Part shown: positions 1 through 8,224 of the stretch, in pieces
Layout of the letters: the number at the start of each line of letters is the position of its first letter
How positions within the stretch are numbered: the first letter of the stretch is position 1
NCBI RefSeq assembly: GCF_022095675.1
Contig: NZ_JAHYSG010000091.1
Coordinates: 1 to 48,764, forward strand
Reading direction: 5' to 3'
DNA from: Dactylosporangium sp. AC04546
GTDB lineage: Bacteria; Actinomycetota; Actinomycetes; Mycobacteriales; Micromonosporaceae
Length of the DNA: 48,764 nt
Notes under the pieces: generated by a model
Told to the model about the DNA's origin: nothing
The model's input: the letters and a program-made list of their open reading frames with translations, nothing else
Databases searched by the model: none
Translations under genes and position numbers: made by a program

Positions 1-2
1 AC

Positions 3-221
3 CAGCACCCATGGCCGCAGCCACTGCCACCCACCTGGGCCGGCCAGCTCGGCGGGACCCGACCAATACCGTACGTGCCCGTCCGGCCCGAGGTGGTCGT
101 CGAAGTCGAGGTCGACGTGGCGTTCGACACCGAAGCCCGCCGCTGGCGGCACCGGGCGAAACTCGTCAGGGTGCGCGCCGACCTGTCGCCGTACGACGTC
201 GCGAGAGCCGCCGCGTTCTAG
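3..221 (+). CDS. ATP-dependent DNA ligase, C-terminal end (partial at left edge)
   Basis: The reading frame is open from the window edge to a TAG at 219-221, giving about 72 residues. They begin with a HPWPQPLPPTWAGQ-like stretch, continue through VRPEVVVEVEVD and WRHRAKLVRVRADL, and end shortly after. This is the pattern of the OB-fold C-terminus of actinobacterial ATP-dependent DNA ligases: HPWP, then a valine-rich strand, then RxxRPDL-like. Such enzymes seal DNA nicks with ATP. The catalytic lysine domain lies outside the window, so whether the gene is intact cannot be said. A related but diverged ligase end is present on the other strand at about 38.4-38.6 kb. The family call rests on remembered motif patterns, not on an alignment. 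Confidence 0.65.
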   Translation, partial: QHPWPQPLPPTWAGQLGGTRPIPYVPVRPEVVVEVEVDVAFDTEARRWRHRAKLVRVRADLSPYDVARAAAF

Positions 222-305
222 AGCTGCAAACTCCCGGCCGCACATCAGCGCTTGTCCAGTCCCAAGGCAGCTCGCCAGGTTGCTCCCTCGAGACCTGGCA
301 GGTCC

Positions 306-542
306 CTACTCGCACTTGTCGCCACCGCCGCTGCCCCGTCTCGGCGCCGACGCGAACTGCAGGTCACCGATGTCGAGACCGTGCCGGTGCAACAGCTCCT
401 GCAACTGCGACGTCGTACACCACCGTTCGCCGCCCCACGGGTCGACGACCCGGTTCCACGACCGGGGCCCCGTGCCATCGCGGTCGAGCCACACCGACTC
501 GACCGTCCACCCACTGGCGTGCAGCACGGTCCCCACACCGCA
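306..542 (-). CDS. Small conserved-looking protein of unknown function (78 aa)
   Basis: Third positions are strongly G/C and the residue composition is plausible (ASGWTVESVWLDRDG, then ERWCTTSQLQELL), so this looks like a real gene rather than a shadow. I chose the TTG at 542-540 because a GGGGAG sits about 6 bases upstream of it. The first ATG is at 536 and lies about 12 bases from that site. I do not recognise the family. There is no membrane segment or signal peptide. The gene lies between gene remnants on the other strand and has no obvious operon partner. It could also be a decayed fragment. Confidence 0.45.
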   Translation of the reverse strand, partial: CGVGTVLHASGWTVESVWLDRDGTGPRSWNRVVDPWGGERWCTTSQLQELLHRHGLDIGDLQFASAPRRGSGGGDKCE

Positions 543-639
543 AGGATCGCTCCCCGTTATCGCAGGTCAAGGCATGTTGAGCGAGATCACCTAAGTACAG
601 CCGTGTCATTCGGAACGACAACAACGGCAGCCACGTAAC

Positions 640-759
640 AGCTCCGTCATCCGACCCAGCGCCATCTGGGACCGAACCACCTGGAACGGCCAGCGCGGCT
701 ACGTCAGCGACGCATGGGTGTACACCGGCACCAACTCCGCCGTCGCAGGCAGTTGCTAG
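640..759 (+). pseudogene. Remnant of an SH3-type cell-wall-binding protein C-terminus
   Basis: The frame ending at TAG 757-759 reads IWDRTTWNGQRGYVSDAWVY followed by TGTNSAVAGSC. This matches the last strand pattern of bacterial SH3 domains (W-x-x-x-x-G-x-x-G-Y-V-S-D-x-x-V) found at the ends of secreted actinobacterial hydrolases. The frame is closed upstream by a TAA at 592, and no start or upstream domain is present, so only the tail of a gene survives here. Its upstream junction is undefined. Confidence 0.45.
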
Positions 760-786
760 CGCGCTGCTCGGCCATCGAGCGATGGA

Positions 787-1449
787 TCAGAAGGCGCTGC
801 CGACCGCTGCCGCCTTGCCGAACGCGGCGCGTATGTCTTGCCAGAGTGCGGGATTCGTGTTGCGTACACGCGGGCTGGGGTGCGCAACGGGTAGCCATGG
901 CAACAGCCGAGCATCGTCGCGCAGAAGGTACAGTCCGAATGCCTCGCGTGCGATGACGCCCATGGTCACCACCAAGCGCAGGTCCGGCAGCAGCTTGACC
1001 AGTTCGGCAATCCAGGGCAACCCCAGGGCGATGTCTGAACGCTGGGCGTTCTTGTTCCGATCGACATCGCCCATGAACCACGGCACCGCGTTCCAGTGCA
1101 CCGCCGCAGCACGGTCCAGGCCGAAATCCTTGTAGAGCTGCCACACGTTGGCTGCTGTTGCGTCGTCGTTGTCCGGCGACAACATGCCGCTACCCAGTGC
1201 GGCCGGCCGTGCAGGCGTCTCAAGCACGAACAGGACCCGAGCCTCCACACCGCCGAACGTCGGGTCGACGTACGGCACATGATCATGGCCGACGTCAGCT
1301 CGGATCCGGTCGACCAGATCGGTCACCGGCGCGATGTGCGGTTCCCGCAAGCGGGTGTGCTTCCCGGCGACGACCGCCGCATCGCGGTGAGCGCGCGGCC
1401 CAGCGTGGACTGCCGCCTCCGTCCCAAGGTTCACCAACCCATTGTTCAC
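787..1449 (-). CDS. Uracil-DNA glycosylase superfamily protein
   Basis: This 220-residue protein has the order of motifs seen in a UDG-superfamily group common in actinobacteria. GSGMLSPDNDD lies at about 86-96, WNAVPW at 119-124, a hydrophobic strand VVTMGVIA at about 160-167, and HPSPR at 190-194, the leucine-loop histidine region. The family removes uracil or related deaminated bases from DNA, but members of this subgroup are mostly uncharacterised, so the substrate is uncertain. The ATG at 1449 has only a weak GGTGA upstream, and homologues may begin nearer HRDAAVVAGK (residue 21), so the start is unsure. The gene is a singleton on the minus strand between remnants and a small membrane gene. 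Confidence 0.8.
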   Translation of the reverse strand: MNNGLVNLGTEAAVHAGPRAHRDAAVVAGKHTRLREPHIAPVTDLVDRIRADVGHDHVPYVDPTFGGVEARVLFVLETPARPAALGSGMLSPDNDDATAANVWQLYKDFGLDRAAAVHWNAVPWFMGDVDRNKNAQRSDIALGLPWIAELVKLLPDLRLVVTMGVIAREAFGLYLLRDDARLLPWLPVAHPSPRVRNTNPALWQDIRAAFGKAAAVGSAF

Positions 1450-1750
1450 CGTCAGCCATACAACGGCACCGACGGCCCTTCAGACGAACCGAAGCCATCG
1501 GACGCCGCCATCTCCCTCGCCACCGAACAGGTGCACCAGCTTGATCACGTGCGCACATCGGCCGCCGTCCGTGCGCTACCCTGCCGCACGCCTTACCGGC
1601 GGCGATTGCGAGCTGGCACACGCCGGCCCGCGGGTGGTGATTCAGTCCGATGAATGAAGTACCGGCCCGGCAACGACCTAGCGCAACGGTGTCGACAGCA
1701 GTGCCTTTCGGAGTTGCGCCCCTCGATGAGCCAACGACTACCGTGCATGC
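1450..1750. other. Stretch without a recognised gene
   Basis: Reading frames that cross this stretch on both strands are low in coding character and have no recognisable motifs. It separates the minus-strand glycosylase from the plus-strand small membrane gene and so should hold promoters for both. I see no clear -10/-35 pair or repeat. Confidence 0.4.
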
Positions 1751-2008
1751 ATGGAGATCGTGCTGGTACTGATCGTAGGGCTGATCTGCGGTGTCGTCGG
1801 ATATAGCCTCGGCGTCCGCAACCGTCCCCGCCTCCAGCAACTCCAAGCCGCCGACGCCGTCGCCCGCTTCCTCCGAGCCGTCGAAGCGAGCCGGCTCGCC
1901 CCCGAAACGGTTCGGGCCGTGAAGCACGTAGCCTTCGACACCTACGACGCCGCGACCGCCGCCTACATCCTCGGCCGGCTCCGAAAAGCCCAGAGCGGGA
2001 ACGAGTAG
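1751..2008 (+). CDS. Small single-pass membrane protein of unknown function (85 aa)
   Basis: The protein starts with a hydrophobic helix at about residues 3-20 (VLVLIVGLICGVVGYSLG) and continues as a charged, helical cytoplasmic tail (RPRLQQLQAADAVARFLRAV). The type is a membrane anchor with a short tail. Such proteins are frequent among plasmid and ICE gene sets of actinobacteria, but I do not recognise a named family. The codon bias is strong. It is separated by about 530 bases from the replication-relaxation gene downstream, so an operon with it is not evident. Confidence 0.6.
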   Translation: MEIVLVLIVGLICGVVGYSLGVRNRPRLQQLQAADAVARFLRAVEASRLAPETVRAVKHVAFDTYDAATAAYILGRLRKAQSGNE

Positions 2009-2537
2009 TCCAGCAGGCAAGCCGTCCGGCGGAGGATCATTCGGTCGAGTTCGCCGGGGCACCCATTCCTCGAATGCGCACCGAGTCCGCGGGATGCAAT
2101 GGGCATATCCGCTGGCGGTCGCACCGGCGCACGTCCACGGGCAGCGGCATACGCGTGCGGGGTCCGTCAACCGTGCCAGCTCGAACCTGGGCGATCCCGC
2201 CGGGATATCCATCGGCGACATCGCCGGGCCCGTCGGAGCCCGTACCGAGGCGGCCGGCGCGCCGGTGCAACCTTCGCGCGCACCGCTGGTGGCTCCGGGT
2301 CTCGTGCCGAGTTCTCCTGGGTCCCTCCTCTGCGTTCTCCTCCAGGTCTCGTTCGGGTCCTCGTCCGGGCCCTCCGTCGGGGCCTCGTTCGGGGCAGTCG
2401 CCGAAACGAGGACCCGCACGCAACGCAGGTTGCCGGCTGACCGGCTGCCGAGCAGCCACTTCAGCGCAGCCCTTCAAGATCCATCCGGCCAGACTCCCGT
2501 ACGGGAGTCCTCTTCTCCACCACAGGGGGCGGTCCAC
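2009..2537. other. Long leader/intergenic region with an imperfect short repeat
   Basis: No convincing gene is seen. Around 2335-2415 the sequence is built from loosely repeated TCGTTCGGG/TCGTCCGGG units. An open plus frame from 2094 runs into the downstream gene, but its codon use before 2538 is not gene-like, so I treat it as untranslated. The region sits directly upstream of a replication-relaxation gene and may carry control elements for it. Confidence 0.4.
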
Positions 2538-3554
2538 ATGCCGACGTCATCTCCAGCCACGCGACTGCTGGCCCTGTACCCGCACCTGACCACCCGCGAC
2601 CGGGCGTTGCTCGCGCTGCTCGACGAGCATCGCGTCCTGACCTCCGACCAGATCATGCGGCTGCAGTTCCAGGCCATGCGGACCTGCCAGATACGGTTGA
2701 GGACGCTGCTGGAGCTCGGGGTCCTGGAGCGGTTCCGGTTCGCGCGGCTCAACGGCGGCGCCGAACCATGGCACTGGACCCTCGGCCTGGCCGGCGCCCA
2801 GTTCCGCGCCGGCGTCACCGGCCGGCCGACGCCGACCGAACGCGGCCACCGCACCCACGTCATCCGGCTCACCGCCAGCCCGCTCCTGCCGCATCTGCGC
2901 ACCACGAACGAGTTCTTCGTCCGCCTGGCCCACGCCGCCCGCATCGGCAGCGCCATGCGGCTGCAGCGCTGGTGGTCCGAGCGCACCGCCACCGCGAAGT
3001 TCCTGCGGATCCGCCCGGACGGGCACGGGCTGTGGACCGCCGGCGGGCGCACCGTCGGCTGCTACCTCGAATGCGACATGGGCACGGAACCGCTGACCCG
3101 GGTCCTAACGAAACTCGACGCCTACGAGGAACTCGTCGCCGCCGGCGGTCCCCGCTACCCGGTACTGTTCTGGCTCGCCAACGCCGAGCGGGAGGCGCAT
3201 CTGCAGCATCGGCTGCGAGACATCCAGCCCGCGGTGCCGGTTGCCACCGCCACCCACGACACCGACGTCGCCGGAGCCGTGTGGCTGCCCGCCGACGGCT
3301 GGCGCCGGGTCGCGCTGCGCCACCTCGACAGCGACCACGGCCCCAACACGGCCAGCAATCCGAACTGGCTCAACAACGCCCTCGACCTCACCGACCAGAC
3401 CGGCGAGGCCGGCACCACGTTCGGCGCCGAGGATCCCGCCGACACCGCCGAGACTCCTGACGCTGCTGCAACCGCTCGGGTCGGCACGCCAGACAACGCG
3501 GACGGCGCAGGCGGCGTGGACAGCGCAGAGGCTGACGCCGACACCGAGGACTGA
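2538..3554 (+). CDS. Replication-relaxation family protein
   Basis: A 338-residue protein with an N-terminal winged-helix start (RDRALLALLDEHRVLTSDQI, then RLRTLLELGVLERF). It continues with the RTTNEFFVRLAHAAR, WWSE and YLECDMGTEPLTRVLTKLDA elements of the Replic_Relax family (Pfam PF13814) of actinobacterial plasmids and ICEs. Family members are tied to plasmid replication or relaxation by similarity only; the biochemical role is not settled. The start at ATG 2538 is set by a CAGGGGGC site about 8 bases upstream; the open frame extends further 5' but without coding character. The C-terminal 60 residues are acidic, Ala/Thr/Asp-rich and probably disordered. Confidence 0.82.
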   Translation: MPTSSPATRLLALYPHLTTRDRALLALLDEHRVLTSDQIMRLQFQAMRTCQIRLRTLLELGVLERFRFARLNGGAEPWHWTLGLAGAQFRAGVTGRPTPTERGHRTHVIRLTASPLLPHLRTTNEFFVRLAHAARIGSAMRLQRWWSERTATAKFLRIRPDGHGLWTAGGRTVGCYLECDMGTEPLTRVLTKLDAYEELVAAGGPRYPVLFWLANAEREAHLQHRLRDIQPAVPVATATHDTDVAGAVWLPADGWRRVALRHLDSDHGPNTASNPNWLNNALDLTDQTGEAGTTFGAEDPADTAETPDAAATARVGTPDNADGAGGVDSAEADADTED

Positions 3555-3993
3555 CGCGTTGCGCCCCTCGTGGGCAGCGGCGGCCGGCACGGCGATGAGC
3601 ACACATCGGCCACACACCCTCTCCCCCACGACTGTGTCAGTTGGCTGGTACGGCCCACGGCCCGCGGCGCCTGACAGCATCCGTCAACACGGCACCGCCA
3701 CCGCGGACGGCACCTGACAGGTCTGACCAGTGGCGCCCGGTCTGACAGGCAAGGTCGTCGCCGTGCAGCGAAGCGGATTGCTGTCAGGCGCCGCGGCTAC
3801 GGTGCCTGCACATCTCAGTGCACTGCACCCGGTCGTCGCCCCACGGCACGCTCGCGCCCCACGCGATCCCACGCCCACCCGATCCGGGTCGGCGCACATC
3901 GACGTGCTCGGCGTTGCCCATAGCGGCCCTCTGCCCGACGACTGCCGTGCGGCACCCAACTGGCCTGCACCACCTGCGAAGGGAGCACCCGTC
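3555..3993. other. Intergenic region carrying an iteron-like repeat cluster
   Basis: No gene is supported in these 440 bases. The stretch contains the CTGACAG repeat cluster described separately at 3662-3796, plus the ribosome binding site of the following gene at 3978-3985. Confidence 0.5.
3662..3796. promoter_or_regulatory. CTGACAG repeat cluster bounded by an 18-bp perfect inverted repeat
   Basis: The sequence CCGCGGCGCCTGACAGCA at 3662-3679 recurs as its exact reverse complement at 3779-3796. Between them are further CTGACAG copies at 3714-3720, inside the near-palindrome ACCTG-A-CAGGT at 3712-3722, and at 3742-3748, with a partial copy at 3723. Repeats of this form are typical of operators bound by a dimeric repressor or of plasmid iterons. 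The position just downstream of a replication-relaxation gene fits either. Which protein binds is not evident. Confidence 0.55.
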
Positions 3994-4692
3994 GTGTCCA
4001 CATCCCGCACCGTCATCATCTGCACCCCGGCCGGCGAGGCCATCGACTGGTTCACCGCGTCCGAGGTCCTGGACTGGCACAAGCTGCCGACGGGCACCCC
4101 GCTGCCGCAGTTCCCGGTCCGGCACCGGCGGATCATCGGCTGGTTCACCCGCTGGTCGCAGCGGCACCTCGTCCGCCCCGAGCGGCGATTCGGTGCCGTC
4201 ACCCGCACCGCCGGCGGTCGTGTCGGCCGTCTGGACCTGACCGCCGCAGTCGCGGCCGCCCACCAGGTCGCCGCCCACCGGTGGCGGGTCTGGGCGCAGG
4301 TCGTACGGACCGCACCGGTCGCCCGCAGCTGGGCCGACTTCCTCGCCCAGCACACCAAGGACCCGCAGAAGCTCTCCCTCGACGAGGCACGTCGCCGATT
4401 CGAGGCCCAGCCACGGGTGCTGGCCATGCTGGCCTACAACGCGCACCCCAACGCCCGCGCCGAACTCGACCCGTACGAGCTCGACGCCTACCAGGCCGGC
4501 GAGGCCACCTACACCGCCGTGCACTGGCAGCACGCGGTGACCGGCGACCTCGTCATCACCGACGACGGCCGGCTCATCGAGCCCGCCTCCACCTCGCTCG
4601 CCGACCGGCTGCGGTTCCAGGCCGAAGCGGCGGCATACGTGCACAAGCGCGGCCGCAAGGAGCACCTCATCGCCGTCACCATCGCGGCATAG
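3994..4692 (+). CDS. Conserved element protein of unknown function (232 aa)
   Basis: The GTG at 3994 is preceded by GAAGGGAGCACCCGTC, and the same leader form precedes the next two genes. The protein starts STSRTVIICTPAGEAIDW and is soluble, with no signal peptide or membrane helix. A TPLPQFPVRHRRIIGWF region and a mid-region rich in Trp and Arg suggest a nucleic-acid or small alpha/beta fold, but I recognise no family. The coding signature is strong to the TAG at 4690-4692. Its setting between a replication-relaxation gene and the next two unknowns suggests an element maintenance role; this is inference only. Confidence 0.7.
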   Translation: MSTSRTVIICTPAGEAIDWFTASEVLDWHKLPTGTPLPQFPVRHRRIIGWFTRWSQRHLVRPERRFGAVTRTAGGRVGRLDLTAAVAAAHQVAAHRWRVWAQVVRTAPVARSWADFLAQHTKDPQKLSLDEARRRFEAQPRVLAMLAYNAHPNARAELDPYELDAYQAGEATYTAVHWQHAVTGDLVITDDGRLIEPASTSLADRLRFQAEAAAYVHKRGRKEHLIAVTIAA

Positions 4693-4738
4693 GGGTGCCA
4701 CTGCACACCACCATCCACCCACAACCCGATCCACCTTC

Positions 4739-4768
4739 GACAGCCGGCCGCATCCGCGGCCGGCTGTC
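4739..4768 (+). terminator. Perfect 13-bp GC hairpin after the 3994 gene
   Basis: GACAGCCGGCCGC (4739-4751), loop ATCC, then GCGGCCGGCTGTC (4756-4768). It begins 47 bases after the stop of the upstream gene. There is no U tract, which is usual for hairpin terminators of high-GC actinobacteria. Confidence 0.6.
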
Positions 4769-4938
4769 CTGCTGTCCGGCCGAGCTCCCGCCGGATGCGC
4801 GCCGACCAGCAGCCACCGCGTGCCGCATCGGCGCAGCAGCACACCGCGGCCAATCCGAGCCCACCCGAGTCCCTCCCGAGTCCCGGAGCGCGTCCCTCCG
4901 GACCCGGCTCCACCACGTTCCCGAAAGGAGCACCCATC

Positions 4939-5766
4939 GTGCTGCAGTACGACCCGACGATCACGGCGATCGCCGTCGCCACAAACGACGCCCTCGTCGA
5001 GCACCTCTGGCGCTTCGACACCGCCACCACCAACGGCGCCGACCCGGTCGCCCACATCGCCGTCGCGCTCTGCCACGCCGCCGAGCAGTTCAACACCACC
5101 GCCGACCGTGTCGGCGAACTGCTGGACCGCATCGGTGGCGAGACGGTGCGAGGCCGCGGCGTCCTGGCCGGTACCGCGTCGATCATGTCGCGTCGCCTCG
5201 AGAGCGACATGATGCACCTGACGCGTCAGCTCGAACGCCTCGACGCGCACCGTGCGGCGCTGCTGACCCTCTACCACGTGTGGCGCAGCCACCGCCGCGT
5301 CACCGCGCCCACCGCAGACCGGCACCTGCTGGTACACCCCTACGATCCGACCGGCGGCATGGTGCGCCTCACCATCGACGCCATCGGCACTATCGACACC
5401 GCCGACAACGGTGGTCCCTACGATCCGCTCGGCGCACCGAGCGTCGTCAGCGCCGAACCGTCCACGTGGCTCGTGACACCCGACCACGTCGCCGCCGCCG
5501 CATTCGGGCTGCCCACCTACGGCACCGTGCTCGGTGCCATCACTCTCGACGCCGGCGGCTGGCGTCCCACCCCCTTCGCCCACGTCGAGCAGCACACGAC
5601 CACACGCGACGGCGTCGGCACGCTCGGCATCGCCCACACCGAGGACGCCGCCTGCGCCGAACTCTTGGCCTGGTGGTCACGCCACCTCACGCACCACCAC
5701 GCGCGCCACACCCACCAGATCGTGGCCCGCGCAGCCGTCCCCGACTGGACCGGCAACTCGACCTGA
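4939..5766 (+). CDS. Conserved element protein of unknown function (275 aa)
   Basis: The GTG at 4939 follows GAAAGGAGCACCCATC, nearly the same leader as at 3978 and 5911. The upstream part of the frame lies in the terminator region and is not gene-like. The protein reads LQYDPTITAIAVATNDALVE, then a helical region with two Met/Arg/Leu-rich stretches (SRRLESDMMHLTRQLERLDA), which could form a short coiled coil. A beta-rich C-terminal half with several Pro-Tyr-Gly turns follows. There is no signal peptide or membrane segment. I recognise no family. It stands in the same series as the 3994 and 5928 genes, each bounded by its own hairpin. Confidence 0.7.
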   Translation: MLQYDPTITAIAVATNDALVEHLWRFDTATTNGADPVAHIAVALCHAAEQFNTTADRVGELLDRIGGETVRGRGVLAGTASIMSRRLESDMMHLTRQLERLDAHRAALLTLYHVWRSHRRVTAPTADRHLLVHPYDPTGGMVRLTIDAIGTIDTADNGGPYDPLGAPSVVSAEPSTWLVTPDHVAAAAFGLPTYGTVLGAITLDAGGWRPTPFAHVEQHTTTRDGVGTLGIAHTEDAACAELLAWWSRHLTHHHARHTHQIVARAAVPDWTGNST

Positions 5767-5852
5767 CCATCCCGCCACCGGGGCACGCGGTCGGCTCCGC
5801 CGATGCGGACCCGCCCCGGCGTTCCCCGGCGACACCACAACACCGGCACCAC

Positions 5853-5886
5853 ACCGGGTCCCTGGCCACGCGGCCAGGGACCCGGT
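5853..5886 (+). terminator. Perfect 15-bp GC hairpin after the 4939 gene
   Basis: ACCGGGTCCCTGGCC (5853-5867), loop ACGC, then GGCCAGGGACCCGGT (5872-5886). It lies 86 bases after the stop of the upstream gene and 41 bases before the next start, and fits a rho-independent-type terminator without a T run. Confidence 0.65.
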
Positions 5887-5927
5887 CTGTATGCATCCCA
5901 ACCCCCTCCAGAAGGAGCACGCCCACG

Positions 5928-7061
5928 ATGGACAACCTGACACCCACCGCCCGCAAAACGCTCGAGGCATTGCGGTCCGGTCCCGGCACCGCCCTCGAGC
6001 TGAGCCAGCGCACCAGCCGCAGCCGCTCCGCGACCGACAAAGCCCTCGCCGACCTCGCCGCCGCCGACCTTGCCGTCATCATCAACGCCGGCCCCCGCGC
6101 CAGCGGCACCCCGGCGATCTGGCAACTCGCGCCCGCTCAGTCGGCGGGCGATGAGACCGGCGAACCGACGGGCGAACCGGCAGCAGATCCAATCGGCGAG
6201 GCGGCCCCCACCAAGAACCTCGCCGACGGTCCGGCCTCCCAACCGCCCGCCGACACGGGAAGCGGCGACGGCGATCACGCCGACGATCTGCCCCCTGTCG
6301 CAGCAGAACCCGAGGCATCGGCCAGCAGTCCAGCTACGCCGTCAGCGGCGGCATCCGCGAGTGCAGCAGTGGCCGAGACAACGTCCGGAGGAGCCTCCAG
6401 CGGGCGCGACGACACGCCTGGCACGGGGACAGCGGCGGCGGCCGCCGATGGGCCCGACGGCGCCGGCGTCGCACAGGCCGAGGCGGAGCCGCACGCTACC
6501 GGCGCTGTGCCGGCGAATGAGAAGGCGGAAGCCGCGCCCGCGGGCACGGCCGATCCGGCCACACCGGCGGGCGACACCACCGAACCGGACGCACCGCAGC
6601 CGAAGCTGTGCCGAGGCTGCCAGACCCAACTGCCAGCGGTGTGCCCCAACTGCGCGCAGAAGACACCGTCGTACTGCGCCAACTGCCGTCAGCAGGGGCC
6701 GCGCGGCCGCACCGGTGATCCCACCATCCTGACCAACGGCCTGCCGAGGCTCGCCCGTGGCGAACTGGAGACCATGGTCGCCAACGTGATGCGCACCAAC
6801 TCCGTCCCGGACCACCTCGGCGTGCGGGGGTGGACGTGCGGGCGCATCGCCGTGTTCCTGCCGGGCCGCAGCACGGGCGCTATCAACAACGCGCTGCGCC
6901 GGATGGCCGCCAACGGCACCGCGGACCTACTCGGCCACGACCCGGAGCGCTACGGGCCCATCGGCAACGCCAGCGAACCGGAGACCGCCAGCGCCGGCAC
7001 CGAATCGAGCCAGCCGGCCGCGTCGTCCAGCCCGGCCGTGCAGGCCCGCACGTCCGGATAG
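5928..7061 (+). CDS. Winged-helix / zinc-ribbon protein with long disordered linker (377 aa)
   Basis: Residues about 1-65 form a winged-helix-like domain (ARKTLEALRSGPGTALELSQ, then SATDKALADLAAADLAVI). A linker of roughly 160 residues follows, rich in Ala, Pro, Glu, Gly and Thr. Next is a cysteine cluster C-x2-C-x7-C-x2-C-x7-C-x2-C at about 225-250, which could bind one or two zinc ions. A second helical domain (about 278-335, GELETMVANVMRTN to GAINNALRRMAANG) resembles another winged helix. DNA binding is therefore likely; the target is unknown. The ATG at 5928 follows AGAAGGAGCACGCCCACG. It is a candidate binder of the repeat cluster at 3662-3796, by proximity only. Confidence 0.7.
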   Translation: MDNLTPTARKTLEALRSGPGTALELSQRTSRSRSATDKALADLAAADLAVIINAGPRASGTPAIWQLAPAQSAGDETGEPTGEPAADPIGEAAPTKNLADGPASQPPADTGSGDGDHADDLPPVAAEPEASASSPATPSAAASASAAVAETTSGGASSGRDDTPGTGTAAAAADGPDGAGVAQAEAEPHATGAVPANEKAEAAPAGTADPATPAGDTTEPDAPQPKLCRGCQTQLPAVCPNCAQKTPSYCANCRQQGPRGRTGDPTILTNGLPRLARGELETMVANVMRTNSVPDHLGVRGWTCGRIAVFLPGRSTGAINNALRRMAANGTADLLGHDPERYGPIGNASEPETASAGTESSQPAASSSPAVQARTSG

Positions 7062-7136
7062 CACCACCCCACGCCGGTGGGCCGCCCGTCATGGGTGGCC
7101 CACCGGCCCGACGCCGATGCGGACCGGAAGGAATCC

Positions 7137-8213
7137 ATGAACCGCCTCGCCACCCTCGTCGCCGGCACGGTCGGCGTTTTTTTGTGCGCTCCGCTGGCCG
7201 GCGTCGCCGCCCTTTTCGGCACGACGGCCGCATCCTGCACGAGTCCGGCGCCGGCACCGACGTCCATTGGCATCCCGGCGACGGCCGGGAGTTGGGACGT
7301 CGAGCAGCTATCGAACGTGGCACGCATCGTCGCCGTCGGGCACGAGAAAGGCGTTGCCTGGTGGGGTTGGGTCGTCGCCGTCGCGACCGCGATCCAGGAA
7401 TCTGAGCTACGGAATCTGCCGGGCGGTGACCGCGACTCGATCGGCCTGTTCCAGCAACGACCATCGCAGGGCTGGGGCACGCCACAGCAGCTCGCCGACC
7501 CCACCTACCAGGCCCGCAAGTTCTACGAGGCGCTGCTGGCCGTCGAAGGCTGGCAACAACTGCCACTCGCCGAGGCGGCCCAGGCCGTCCAACGCTCCGC
7601 CTACCCCGACGCCTACGCCAGGCACACCGCTGTCGCGATCCATCTCACCACCATGATCGCCGCATCGACCGGGACGGCTCGAAGCGCAACCGGATTCGAA
7701 CCTGTGCCTACCGACGGGTGGTGCGGTGCGGTGTCAGCGCAGGGCTGGACCCAGCCCGTCAACGCCGCCATCGTGTCCGGCTACCGCACCGCCGGACGTC
7801 CCGGTCACCAAGGCGTCGACCTGGCCGCACCGCGAAACACCGTCGTCGCCGCAGCCGCCGCGGGTACGATCACCCGTGTGCGTTGCAACGCTGTCGACAC
7901 CAGAGACGGTAGCGACTGGGGCTGTGACCGCGACGGCGACCCGAAGCACACCGCCGGCTGTGGCTGGTACGTCGACATCCTGCATGCCGACGGCATCGTC
8001 ACCCGATACTGCCACCTCGGTCGCACACCACTGGTCCACACCGGCGAACCGGTCCACGCCGGACAACCACTCGGATACGTCGGCTCATCCGGACACTCCA
8101 GCGGTCCACACCTCCACTTCGAGGTCCACCATAGCGGCGACGGCGCCGCCCGCACCGCTATCGACCCGGAGCCGTGGATGCGGCTGCACGGTGCACCACT
8201 CGGCCAGCGATAG
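7137..8213 (+). CDS. Secreted VirB1-like / M23 peptidase cell-wall hydrolase
   Basis: The protein is 358 residues long. An N-terminal hydrophobic segment (about 5-30) acts as a signal peptide or anchor. A region at about 65-180 (VATAIQESELRNL, DSIGLFQQRPSQGWG, then an AYxDAYARH-type end) matches the lytic-transglycosylase-like domain of actinobacterial conjugation proteins. The C-terminal M23 domain has HQGVD at about 223-227 and HLHFE at about 328-332, the zinc ligands and catalytic histidine of LytM-type endopeptidases. It would cut peptidoglycan to let a DNA-transfer channel pass. The ATG at 7137 follows GGAAGGAATCC. Being last in the plus-strand run supports a conjugation role, although no transfer ATPase is seen nearby. 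Confidence 0.85.
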   Translation: MNRLATLVAGTVGVFLCAPLAGVAALFGTTAASCTSPAPAPTSIGIPATAGSWDVEQLSNVARIVAVGHEKGVAWWGWVVAVATAIQESELRNLPGGDRDSIGLFQQRPSQGWGTPQQLADPTYQARKFYEALLAVEGWQQLPLAEAAQAVQRSAYPDAYARHTAVAIHLTTMIAASTGTARSATGFEPVPTDGWCGAVSAQGWTQPVNAAIVSGYRTAGRPGHQGVDLAAPRNTVVAAAAAGTITRVRCNAVDTRDGSDWGCDRDGDPKHTAGCGWYVDILHADGIVTRYCHLGRTPLVHTGEPVHAGQPLGYVGSSGHSSGPHLHFEVHHSGDGAARTAIDPEPWMRLHGAPLGQR

Positions 8214-8224
8214 CACGGCAGGCA

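Noticed and set aside
11..580. Arg/Pro-rich 189-residue plus-strand frame
   Set aside because: It overlaps the ligase end and a better-supported minus-strand gene, and its composition is that of an out-of-phase frame in GC-rich DNA.
2094..2537. Upstream extension of the replication-relaxation gene (an extra 148 residues)
   Set aside because: The codon use is not gene-like before 2538, and a strong GGGGG binding site precedes ATG 2538.
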